From Planctomycetota bacterium (lineage in GTDB: Bacteria > Planctomycetota > SZUA-567 > H5-PLA8), in contig JABTUM010000002.1 in NCBI GenBank assembly GCA_015075375.1, positions 1,475,393 to 1,539,392 on the forward strand: DNA of 64,000 nucleotides, given 5' to 3'. Shown one piece after another: positions 50,941-59,370 of this stretch. The notes under the pieces were generated by a model. That model saw nothing but the letters and a program-made list of their open reading frames with translations. It was not told where the DNA came from and did no database searches. Made by a program: the position numbers and the translations under genes. Positions within the stretch are counted from its first letter, which is position 1. Every line of letters starts with the position of its first letter.

Positions 50941-53900
50941 ATGGCCGAAGCCTTCTTCGAGAAACCGATTCTCAACTCGCCCTACGAGTACCCCGCTCGA
51001 CACTGGGAGCTCGACAAAGACGGGCAGCCGACCAACCGCATCCAAGATCACCGCCGCATCGCCTCGTTCATCACGCCCATCCCCAAGCCCAAGAAGCAGC
51101 GCGGCAAGACCAAACAGGACGAGCTGATCTTCGACGAAGGCAAGGGCCTCTCCACCACCAAGCAGCAGTACGACCCGAATCCCATGATCAACAAGATTCG
51201 GCGGTTGGTGGACGAATGGCGCACGCGCCCGAACTCCGCCGATTGGAACGTCACGCCCGAGACCGCGCGCCTGCTCCATCATTGGCGGAAGTACGATTTC
51301 CAAAACAAGCGGCCGTTCTTCTGCCAGATCGAAGCCGTCGAGACGGTCATCTGGCTGACGGAGGTCGCGCCGAATATCGGCAAGGCCGGCCAGGAATTTC
51401 GCGACTACCTCGATGCCGCGAACAAGGAAGCCAATCCGGAACTGTTTCGGCTCGCGCTGAAATTAGCCACCGGGGCCGGGAAAACGACGGTCATGGCCAT
51501 GCTGATCGCCTGGCAGACCGTGAACGCGATCCGGCGCCCCAACAGCAAGCGTTTCACGCGCGGCTTCCTGATCGTGACCCCCGGCCTCACCATTAAGGAT
51601 CGCCTGCGCGTCCTTCAGCCCAACGACCCCGACAGCTACTACCGCAATCTCGACCTGCTGCCCAAGGATCTCCTGGGCGACATGGAGCGCGCCAAGATCG
51701 TCATTACCAATTACCACTCGTTCAAGCTGCGCGAGCGGATGGAACTCTCCGCCGGCGGGCGCGCGCTGCTTCAGGGTCATGGAGAAGTGCTCAACACGCT
51801 GGAGACCGAAGGCCAGATGCTCCAGCGCGTGATGCCGGATCTCATGGGCATCAAGAACGTGATGGTCTTGAACGACGAAGCGCATCACTGCTATCGCGAA
51901 AAGCCCGACGATGACGGCGATGAGGCTGGCTTGAAAGGCGACGAGCGCAAGGAAGCCGAGAAAAACAACGAGGCAGCACGCCTCTGGATTACCGGCTTGG
52001 AGATGGTAAAGCGCAAACTCGGCCTGAACGCCGTCATCGACCTTTCGGCCACGCCCTTTTTTCTGAGCGGCTCGGGTTACGCCGAAGGCACGCTATTTCC
52101 CTGGACCATGACCGATTTCTCGCTCATGGACGCCATCGAGTGCGGCATCGTCAAGCTCCCCCGCGTCCCGGTTGCAGACAACTACATTAAGCGCGACGAG
52201 ATGCCGATGTTTCGCAACCTTTGGGAACACATCCGCGCCAAGATGCCCAAGAAGGGGCGCGGCAAGTCCTCCGACCTAGACCCGTTGAGTGTTCCACCGC
52301 AACTCGAAACCGCCCTTAGTGCGCTTTACGGGCACTACCGAACGACCTTCGAATTATGGCAGAAAATGGGGGTTAGGGTTCCACCCTGCTTCATCGTGGT
52401 TTGTAACAACACATCCACATCGAAACTAGTTTACGACTACATTTCGGGCTGGCGCAATCAGAAGGAAGATGGGGCGTCCACCTTTCAGCAAGGCCGTCTG
52501 GAGCTTTTTCGAAACTTTAACGAGCACGGCGACCCGCTGCCGCGCCCGCACACACTGTTGATCGACAGCGAACAACTCGAATCCGGCGAAGCGCTGGACG
52601 CGGGCTTCCGCGAGATGGCCTCTGACGAAATCGAACGCTATCGGCGGGAGATCCGAGAGCGCACGGGCGACCTTCGGGCCGCGGAAAACCTCGCCGACTC
52701 GGATCTCTTGCGCGAGGTCATGAACACGGTGGGCAAGGAAGGCCGCTTGGGCGAGCAAATCCGCTGCGTAGTTTCGGTCTCTATGCTCACAGAAGGATGG
52801 GACGCCAACACCGTCACTCATATTCTTGGAGTGCGCGCGTTCGGGACTCAATTGCTTTGCGAACAGGTCATCGGCCGCGCGCTGCGTCGCCAGTCCTACG
52901 ACTTGAACGAGGAGAACAAGTTCAACGTCGAGTACGCCGACATCCTGGGCATTCCCTTCGACTTCACCGCCAAACCCGTCGTTGCACCGCCGGCGCCGCC
53001 CCGCCAGACGGTACACGTCAAGGCCGTGCGTCCGGATCGTGATGCCTTGGAAATTCGCTACCCCCGCGTGACCGGATACCGGATCGAATTGCCGGATGAG
53101 CAGGTGGACGCGAAGTTTACAGCCGACTCTGAACTTGAATTGACGCCCGAGCTGGTAGGGCCTTCCATCACGCGAAATGAAGGCATCATTGGGGAGGCCG
53201 TTGACCTAAATCTTGTCCACACTGGGGACATCCGCCAATCGACTGTTCTTTTCCACCTCACCAAACGACTAATTGAAACAAAGTTTAGGGATCCAGGCGA
53301 CGATCCCAAACTCTATCTCTTTGGAAAGCTCAAGCGCATTGCCCGGCATTGGTTGGATACGTGTCTAAGGTGCAAAGGCGGCACCTATCCGGCTCAGCTT
53401 TTGTATCTGGATTTGGCCGACATGGCCTGCCAGCGAATTGTGAGTGCCATTACTAGAAACGCGGATGGCGACAAACCCATAGTAGCCATCCTCGATCCGT
53501 ACAATCCCTTGGGAACCACAGCCCAGGTAAACTTCACCACGTCCCGCGAACCGCGCTGGCAGAGCGCGCCTAACCGCTGCCACGTCAACTGGGTCATCTG
53601 CGACAACAGCGACTGGGAAGCCGAGTTCTGCCGCGTCGTCGAAGCCCAACCGCGCGTGAAGTCGTACGTCAAAAACCAGGGCCTCGGCTTCGAAGTACCG
53701 TACCTGTTCGGCGCCGAACCGCGCCGCTACCTGCCCGATTTCATCGTGCTCGTGGACGACGGCCGCGGGCCGGACGACCTGCTCCGCCTCGTCGTCGAGA
53801 TCAAGGGCTACCGCCGCGAAGACGCCAAGATCAAGAAGGAGACGATGGAGACCCGCTGGGTGCCCGGCGTGAACAACCTCGGCAAGTACGGCCGCTGGGC

Positions 53901-54012
53901 CTTCGCCGAGTTCTGCGACGTGTACGAGATGCAGAACGATTTCGCGAAGCGGGTGGAGCAGGAGTTCAACAAGCTGATCGAATCGGTCGCCTGCGCGGGG
54001 GCTCATCCGTGA
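50941..54012 (+). CDS. res: Type III restriction enzyme, Res subunit
   Basis: 1023 residues from ATG 50941 (MAEAFFEKPILNSPYEYPARHW, the usual Res start). An open frame begins 39 bases earlier. Superfamily 2 helicase motifs: LATGAGKTTVMAMLI (about 175), VLNDEAHHCYRE (about 309), LSATPFFL, and a C-terminal RecA lobe with LTEGWDANTVTHILGVRAFGTQLLCEQVIGRALRR. The nuclease PD-(D/E)xK site lies at the end: PDFIVLV ... VVEIKGYR (Asp about 937, EIK about 953). It needs Mod and ATP to translocate and cut. It opens a long operon and overlaps rhuM by 4 bases. Confidence 0.94.
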   Translation: MAEAFFEKPILNSPYEYPARHWELDKDGQPTNRIQDHRRIASFITPIPKPKKQRGKTKQDELIFDEGKGLSTTKQQYDPNPMINKIRRLVDEWRTRPNSADWNVTPETARLLHHWRKYDFQNKRPFFCQIEAVETVIWLTEVAPNIGKAGQEFRDYLDAANKEANPELFRLALKLATGAGKTTVMAMLIAWQTVNAIRRPNSKRFTRGFLIVTPGLTIKDRLRVLQPNDPDSYYRNLDLLPKDLLGDMERAKIVITNYHSFKLRERMELSAGGRALLQGHGEVLNTLETEGQMLQRVMPDLMGIKNVMVLNDEAHHCYREKPDDDGDEAGLKGDERKEAEKNNEAARLWITGLEMVKRKLGLNAVIDLSATPFFLSGSGYAEGTLFPWTMTDFSLMDAIECGIVKLPRVPVADNYIKRDEMPMFRNLWEHIRAKMPKKGRGKSSDLDPLSVPPQLETALSALYGHYRTTFELWQKMGVRVPPCFIVVCNNTSTSKLVYDYISGWRNQKEDGASTFQQGRLELFRNFNEHGDPLPRPHTLLIDSEQLESGEALDAGFREMASDEIERYRREIRERTGDLRAAENLADSDLLREVMNTVGKEGRLGEQIRCVVSVSMLTEGWDANTVTHILGVRAFGTQLLCEQVIGRALRRQSYDLNEENKFNVEYADILGIPFDFTAKPVVAPPAPPRQTVHVKAVRPDRDALEIRYPRVTGYRIELPDEQVDAKFTADSELELTPELVGPSITRNEGIIGEAVDLNLVHTGDIRQSTVLFHLTKRLIETKFRDPGDDPKLYLFGKLKRIARHWLDTCLRCKGGTYPAQLLYLDLADMACQRIVSAITRNADGDKPIVAILDPYNPLGTTAQVNFTTSREPRWQSAPNRCHVNWVICDNSDWEAEFCRVVEAQPRVKSYVKNQGLGFEVPYLFGAEPRRYLPDFIVLVDDGRGPDDLLRLVVEIKGYRREDAKIKKETMETRWVPGVNNLGKYGRWAFAEFCDVYEMQNDFAKRVEQEFNKLIESVACAGAHP

Positions 54013-54569
54013 GCGACCTGCTACCCACCCAGCAGCCTCCCGAAGGCGGGATGCTGATCTTCCAGACAGAGGACGGCCGGACGTGCCTGGAAGTCCGGCT
54101 CCTGAACGAGTCGGTATGGCTCTCCCTGAACCAGATGGCGGACCTCTTTCAACGCGATAAGTCCGTGATCTCCAAGCACATAAGCAATGTCTTTGACGAA
54201 GGCGAGCTGCGCCCCGAGGCAACTGTTGCAAGCTATGCAACAGTTCAAACCGAAGGTGGTCGCAAGGTCATGCGCATGGCCGACTGGATCGGAAAACTCG
54301 ACGACTTCCTGCGCATCAGCGGACGCGAGATCCTGACGCATACCGGCAAGGTCTCGCATGACGACGCGCTCGCCAGGGCCGAGACCGAATACGGCAAGTA
54401 CCGCGCCCTGGAGGATGCCAAGCCCAGCGAGGTGGACCAGCACTTCGACGAGGCCATCCAGAAACTCAAGCAACTGGAGCATCCTCCTCGGCAACCGGAG
54501 AAAGAGGACAAGAAGGCCGATCCCAAGTCAGAAAGGCCCAAGAAAAAGAAGAAGGATAAGGGAACCTGA
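54009..54569 (+). CDS. RhuM-family protein, internally shortened
   Basis: 186 residues from GTG 54009 (GTGA overlap). The N-terminal part (SVWLSLNQMADLFQRDKSVISKHISNVFDEGEL) is the conserved HTH-like start of RhuM/YoaC proteins, and the C-terminal part (MRMADWIGKLDDFLRISGREILTHTGKVSHDDALARAE) is the conserved end. The usual middle of roughly 150 residues is missing, fused in frame after ATVQTEGGR. A Lys-rich tail ends the protein. RhuM proteins are Fic/DinD-like, often near restriction genes, with unknown role. The form here may be a minimal active version or decaying. Confidence 0.75.
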   Translation: MSDLLPTQQPPEGGMLIFQTEDGRTCLEVRLLNESVWLSLNQMADLFQRDKSVISKHISNVFDEGELRPEATVASYATVQTEGGRKVMRMADWIGKLDDFLRISGREILTHTGKVSHDDALARAETEYGKYRALEDAKPSEVDQHFDEAIQKLKQLEHPPRQPEKEDKKADPKSERPKKKKKDKGT

Positions 54570-54574
54570 TCCTC

Positions 54575-55864
54575 ATGCATGACTGGTCAGCACTTATCAC
54601 GCGGGGCTTTGAGTCCAAGGAACTGGACTATAAGGCCCCTATGAAATGGGATGCCGGCGATAAGGCTGCATGCTGTGCACTAGTTAAAGACATTCTCGCC
54701 CTTTCAAATACCAATGGTGGCTGCATTGTTATCGGGGTGAGCGAACTTCAAAACGGGAAGTTCATCCTGGAAGGCCTCACGGAGGAACAGACAACTTCCT
54801 TTGAGACAACACGTATTAACCAATTCTTACAGAACTACTCCGATCCGCCTATCAATTGCACCGTAGTTCAAGTAGATCACGACAACAAGGCATTTATCAT
54901 CCTGCAAGTTCCGGCCTTTCCAGATACCCCCCACATTTGCCAAAAAGATTTCCCAAAGGTGCTCTCGGCAACCGCGCTGTACGTGCGCACCGACAACAAT
55001 GAGTCAGCACCGCTAAAAAGCTCGGCTGATTTTCGACTGGTCGTTGAGAACGCAGTTCGAAACCGAGCCGACAAATTACTTTCTTCCTTTAGAGCCATTT
55101 TAAAGGAGGGCGCTCCAAAAGAATCAGATGAAGACATTCAGCGGTTCGAAGCCGAGATAGTTGACTCGGCCAAGGCATGTGACCGTCAGGAGTGGTCTCA
55201 ATCTCGAAACCTAGTACCCTATAGAGAAACCGTATTCTTCCCGGATACGTACAATGCCAGTCTATTTCCAATAGATGCCTTGCGTGAAACGGCCAATAAG
55301 ATCAATGTGGAGTATCGGGGGTGGCCATTCGTACACGTATCGAGGAACGACTCAGAGACCTACTTCGCCGATAAGTGCATCGAAACTGCTTTGGGTGGGA
55401 AAAAGAGCCTGCACTTCTGGCGGCTATGGCAATCCGGATTGCTTTATACGCAAGAGAATCTGAGATTTCTAAGTGGAGACCGAGACCCAGACTTCTTGGA
55501 TTTCGATAGCTTCTGCCTGCTTGCTTGCGATGCAGTTCAAACGCTTGTCCGACTTTATTCAGATCACCTGCAACCGGATGCCGCAGTCACAATGCGCTTC
55601 AGTCTTTTTAGTGTAAAGGATTTGCCGTTTTCGTCCTCGAATCCGAACCGGATTATTTCTCGCCACCCTGAGCGTTGGTCATTCTGTCGCGTGAATGCGA
55701 TACGATACGAAGCAACGCATCGCATAGCCGAATGGAGATCCGGTATGGATACGCACGCCGTGGAACTCTGCAAACATGTATTCCGACTATTCAATGTTGG
55801 CGACTCGACATGGCTGCCAGAAGCAAAAAAGCTGATGGTTCGGATGCTTGAGAGAAGGCTGTAG
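54575..55864 (+). CDS. AlbA_2/Schlafen-like putative DNA-binding protein
   Basis: 429 residues. The first 140 residues follow the AlbA_2 (Schlafen) pattern: ESKELDYKAPMKWDAGDKAACCALVKDILALSNTNGGCIVIGVSE ... ALYVRTDNNESAPLKSSADF. The remaining 290 residues are helical and Trp-rich with no ATPase or nuclease motif. AlbA_2 proteins act in defence-linked RNA or DNA cleavage or regulation. AT-richer than res and mod, so it was probably inserted into this restriction locus separately. It lies between the two subunit genes with only 6 and 21 bases spacing. Confidence 0.75.
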   Translation: MHDWSALITRGFESKELDYKAPMKWDAGDKAACCALVKDILALSNTNGGCIVIGVSELQNGKFILEGLTEEQTTSFETTRINQFLQNYSDPPINCTVVQVDHDNKAFIILQVPAFPDTPHICQKDFPKVLSATALYVRTDNNESAPLKSSADFRLVVENAVRNRADKLLSSFRAILKEGAPKESDEDIQRFEAEIVDSAKACDRQEWSQSRNLVPYRETVFFPDTYNASLFPIDALRETANKINVEYRGWPFVHVSRNDSETYFADKCIETALGGKKSLHFWRLWQSGLLYTQENLRFLSGDRDPDFLDFDSFCLLACDAVQTLVRLYSDHLQPDAAVTMRFSLFSVKDLPFSSSNPNRIISRHPERWSFCRVNAIRYEATHRIAEWRSGMDTHAVELCKHVFRLFNVGDSTWLPEAKKLMVRMLERRL

Positions 55865-55885
55865 CCGGAACAAAAAGGAACTACG

Positions 55886-58789
55886 ATGGCCAAGAAGTCG
55901 AACAAAAGCGCCGGCGCAAAGAAGACCGTCGAGGCCCTTCGGCACGAGGGGACGCGGCGGGCGCACATCCCCACGGCGGAGTTCGAGTCGGTGATGGAGG
56001 AAAAGGCGCAGTACGCGAAGAAGGTCAAGTACCCGCGCAATACGGACCTCGACCCCCAACTGGTCTGGCGCGGGAAGGACGAGCAGGATTGGTCTGACTT
56101 GGTCGTGCACGCGCCGCCGCTCTACATCCAGGAGAAGGTCAAGCCCAAGATCCTGATTGACGAACTGCTGGCGCGGACTCAGGCGCAGGAGGACGCCCAG
56201 GCGCCGGACCTCTTTGCCGACATGTACGCCGATTTCAACGGCGTCCCGGACGGCGGGAAGACCGACTTCTACCAGCACGACGCGAACTGGTCGAACCGCA
56301 TGATCCTGGGCGATTCGTTGCAGGTGATGGCAAGCCTGGCCGAACGCGAGGGGCTGCGCGGGAAGGTCCAGTGCATTTACTTCGACCCGCCCTACGGGAT
56401 CAAGTTCAACAGCAACTTCCAGTGGTCCACCACCGGCCGCGACGTAAAGGACGGAAACAGAGACCACATCACGCGCGAGCCGGAGCAGGTCAAGGCATTC
56501 CGGGACACCTGGCGCGACGGCATCCACAGCTACCTTACTTACCTCCGCGATCGCCTTACCGTCGCCCGCGATCTCCTCGCCGACCCTGGCTCCATCTTCG
56601 TGCAGATCGGCGATGAAAATGTCCATCTCGTCCGGGCGATGATGGATGAAGTGTTTGGTGCGACGTCGCTGAAGTCTCAGATCGCCTTTAGAAAAACAGC
56701 AGGCCAGTCGTCGCTTGGGCTAGGCTTGTCTGGGACTCTCGACTACATCCTACATTACGCAAAGAATCCTGAGCAAACGAAGTATCGGCAAATCTTTTCA
56801 GAAAAGGAGTTAGGAAGCGCTGGTGCCGAGAAATACCAATACGCTGAAAACGCCGCGGGAGTCCGCACCAGGATTTTACCAGAGTGGGATGCCACTAGAG
56901 TTTCTGAGTTCGGTCGCCCGCTCGCTATCGACACTCTTGTTTCACAACGGCCCCCGGGGGATTTTCCGGTTGATTTTCAGGGGCGGGAAATTCGCCCGCG
57001 CACCGGCTATTGGAAGACGGGGCAGATGGGGATGGCTCGGCTAATTAAAGCGGGCCGCATCACGCCATCTGGACAAGGTATGATGTATAAGCGATTCCTC
57101 GACGACTTTGCGGCCATCCCATTCGTGAACTACTGGCATGACACGAGCAGTGGTGCGAGCACACTCGATCCGAAAGTCTATGTCGTTCAGACCGCGACGA
57201 AAGTTATCCAACGCTGCATCCTCATGGCCACCGACCCCGGCGACCTCGTGCTGGACCCGACCTGCGGCTCCGGGACCACCGCCTACGTCGCCGAACAATG
57301 GGGCCGGCGCTGGATCACGATTGACACCTCGCGCGTCGCGCTTGCGCTCGCCCGCGCGCGGATCATGGGCGCGCGCTACCCGTACTACCTGCTCAGCGAC
57401 TCGCCCGAAGGCCAGGAAAAGGAAGCCGAAGTCACCCGCACCGCGCCCAAGTCCGCGCCCACGCACGGCGACATCCGCCACGGCTTCGTCTACGAGCGCG
57501 TCCCGCACATCACGCTCAAGTCCATCGCCAACAACGCGGAGATTGACGTGATCTGGGAGAAATGGCAGCAGGTGCTGGAGCCCATTCGCGAGCGGATCAA
57601 CACGGTTTTCAAGAAAAGCTGGCAGGAATGGGAGATGCCTCGGGAGTTTCCCGGCGACCCGCGCTCGCCGAACCATCCGCTGAATCGAGCGGACAACGGC
57701 AAGGAACTGCTTGCGCGCTGGTGGGAGGCGCGCATCGCCCGCCAGAAGGAGATAGACGCCTCCATCGCCGCCAAGGCCGAGTACGAGTACCTCTACGACA
57801 AGCCCTACGAGGACAAGAAGAAGGTCCGCGTGGCCGGGCCGTTCACCGTCGAGAGCCTCTCGCCGCACCGCGTCCTGACCGTGGACGAGGACGACCGGCT
57901 CGTGGACGTCGCGCAGGCTCCCCGCAAAGCCGCGAAAAGCGCCGCGCGCGACGGCGACCACGACAGCTTCGTCCGCGTGATCCTGGAGAACCTCAAGACC
58001 GCCGGCGTCCAGCAGGCGCACAAGGAAGACAAGATCGCCTTCACTGCCCTTGCCGGCTGGCCCGGGAACTACATCTGCGCCGAAGGGCGCTATCCGGAAG
58101 GCGGTCGGGAGTCGGGCAAGGAGAAACGAGCCGGGATCTTCATCGGCCCCGAGTTCGGCACCGTCGCCCGCGCCGACCTGATCTCCGCCGCCAAGGAGGC
58201 CGGCGACGCCGACTTCGACGTGGTGATCGCCTGCGCCTTCAACTACGAAGCCCGCGCCGCCGAACTCGACAAGCTCGGCCGCATCCCAATCCTGAAGGCC
58301 CGCATGAACGCCGACTTGCACATGGCCGCGGACCTGAAAAACACCGGCAAAGGCAACCTTTTTGTCATCTTCGGCGAGCCGGACATCGAGATCCTGAAGG
58401 AAGACGGCCCGCCATCGCCACGCTCCGGCGCGGCCAGCCAGTACCGCGTGAAGATCAAAGGAGTGGATGTCTTCCACCCGCAGACCGGCGAAGTCCGCAG
58501 CGACGGCGCCGAAGGCATCGCCTGCTGGTTCCTCGACACCGACTACAACGAGGAGAGCTTCTTCGTCCGCCACGCCTACTTTCTGGGCCAGAACGATCCG
58601 TATAAGTCGCTCAAAACGACCCTGAAAGCCGAGATCAACGAAGACGCCTGGGCGACTCTGAACAGCGACACCAGCCGCCCATTCCCCAAGCCCAAGTCCG
58701 GCCGCATCGCCGTCAAAGTCATCAACCACCTCGGCGACGAGGTGATGAAGGTGTTTAAGGTGGGGAATAATTCTTATCCAAGGAAATGA
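55886..58789 (+). CDS. mod: Type III DNA adenine/cytosine methyltransferase, Mod subunit
   Basis: 967 residues, longer than most Mod proteins. ATG follows AAAAAGGA. The order is beta-class: catalytic DPPYGIKFNSNFQW (Asp about 167) comes first, then the target-recognition region (about 255-435), then SAM-binding DPTCGSGTTAYVAEQWGRRW (about 457). The long C-terminal half after about 560 is unusual. Mod methylates one strand of an asymmetric site and guides Res. The centre (56641-57200) is visibly AT-richer than both flanks, suggesting exchange of the recognition domain. It overlaps the next gene by 4 bases. Confidence 0.94.
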   Translation: MAKKSNKSAGAKKTVEALRHEGTRRAHIPTAEFESVMEEKAQYAKKVKYPRNTDLDPQLVWRGKDEQDWSDLVVHAPPLYIQEKVKPKILIDELLARTQAQEDAQAPDLFADMYADFNGVPDGGKTDFYQHDANWSNRMILGDSLQVMASLAEREGLRGKVQCIYFDPPYGIKFNSNFQWSTTGRDVKDGNRDHITREPEQVKAFRDTWRDGIHSYLTYLRDRLTVARDLLADPGSIFVQIGDENVHLVRAMMDEVFGATSLKSQIAFRKTAGQSSLGLGLSGTLDYILHYAKNPEQTKYRQIFSEKELGSAGAEKYQYAENAAGVRTRILPEWDATRVSEFGRPLAIDTLVSQRPPGDFPVDFQGREIRPRTGYWKTGQMGMARLIKAGRITPSGQGMMYKRFLDDFAAIPFVNYWHDTSSGASTLDPKVYVVQTATKVIQRCILMATDPGDLVLDPTCGSGTTAYVAEQWGRRWITIDTSRVALALARARIMGARYPYYLLSDSPEGQEKEAEVTRTAPKSAPTHGDIRHGFVYERVPHITLKSIANNAEIDVIWEKWQQVLEPIRERINTVFKKSWQEWEMPREFPGDPRSPNHPLNRADNGKELLARWWEARIARQKEIDASIAAKAEYEYLYDKPYEDKKKVRVAGPFTVESLSPHRVLTVDEDDRLVDVAQAPRKAAKSAARDGDHDSFVRVILENLKTAGVQQAHKEDKIAFTALAGWPGNYICAEGRYPEGGRESGKEKRAGIFIGPEFGTVARADLISAAKEAGDADFDVVIACAFNYEARAAELDKLGRIPILKARMNADLHMAADLKNTGKGNLFVIFGEPDIEILKEDGPPSPRSGAASQYRVKIKGVDVFHPQTGEVRSDGAEGIACWFLDTDYNEESFFVRHAYFLGQNDPYKSLKTTLKAEINEDAWATLNSDTSRPFPKPKSGRIAVKVINHLGDEVMKVFKVGNNSYPRK

Positions 58790-59370
58790 GAATGCCTCAA
58801 CAGCCAGAACAAGACACGGGAATCTTTTCTATTGATACCGTGGATGTACCACAACTTCATGAGCAGCACCCAAAAGTTCGGGCGCGCGATTGGTGCTCGC
58901 CGCTTGTATTTAGGCTTATTGGAACAAGAGAATATATTGAGGGGAACAGAAGAATATCAGTCTCATTCCGAAATCAGGATCTCGTTAATTCGGAAAGCGC
59001 TTTGTTACTAAGGTGGTCAGGGCTCAAGGCAGATTTTGATCAATGCATTAATACATATCAAGAGCATGTCTTATCCGAATACGCAGCTTTAGGAATCGCG
59101 TGCATTCTCCTTTCAAAAAATACCGATTTTAGAATAACATCCGTCTGTCGAAATGGCGAAAAAGTAGATTATTGGATCGGAAACAAATTGGAGGAAAAGC
59201 TGTTTGTATTGGAAGTAAGTGGTCGTCAAAACGGTAGTATCGAAGCCCTAACGATGGAAAAAACACAACAATTAGCGTCAAATCCGTGGACTCTCCCAGG
59301 ATATATCTGCGTTTCCATCTACGGGACTTTGGCTTCCAGGCTGTGGTTTTGCAAGTTCGGAGATGAGTGA
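58786..59370 (+). CDS. Hypothetical protein, possible PD-(D/E)xK-like fold
   Basis: 194 residues beginning in an ATGA overlap with mod (a second Met is 2 codons later). AT-rich. It ends TGATG with the Z1 gene. The segment GEKVDYWIG ... KLFVLEVSGRQNG has a D-x(about 12)-E-V-S arrangement that resembles the D...E-x-K part of PD-(D/E)xK nucleases, but Ser replaces Lys. The N-terminal region (ARDWCSPLVFRLIGTREYIEGNRRISVSF) has no match. No membrane segment. I do not recognise the family. Tight packing with Z1 suggests they work together. Confidence 0.55.
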   Translation: MRMPQQPEQDTGIFSIDTVDVPQLHEQHPKVRARDWCSPLVFRLIGTREYIEGNRRISVSFRNQDLVNSESALLLRWSGLKADFDQCINTYQEHVLSEYAALGIACILLSKNTDFRITSVCRNGEKVDYWIGNKLEEKLFVLEVSGRQNGSIEALTMEKTQQLASNPWTLPGYICVSIYGTLASRLWFCKFGDE

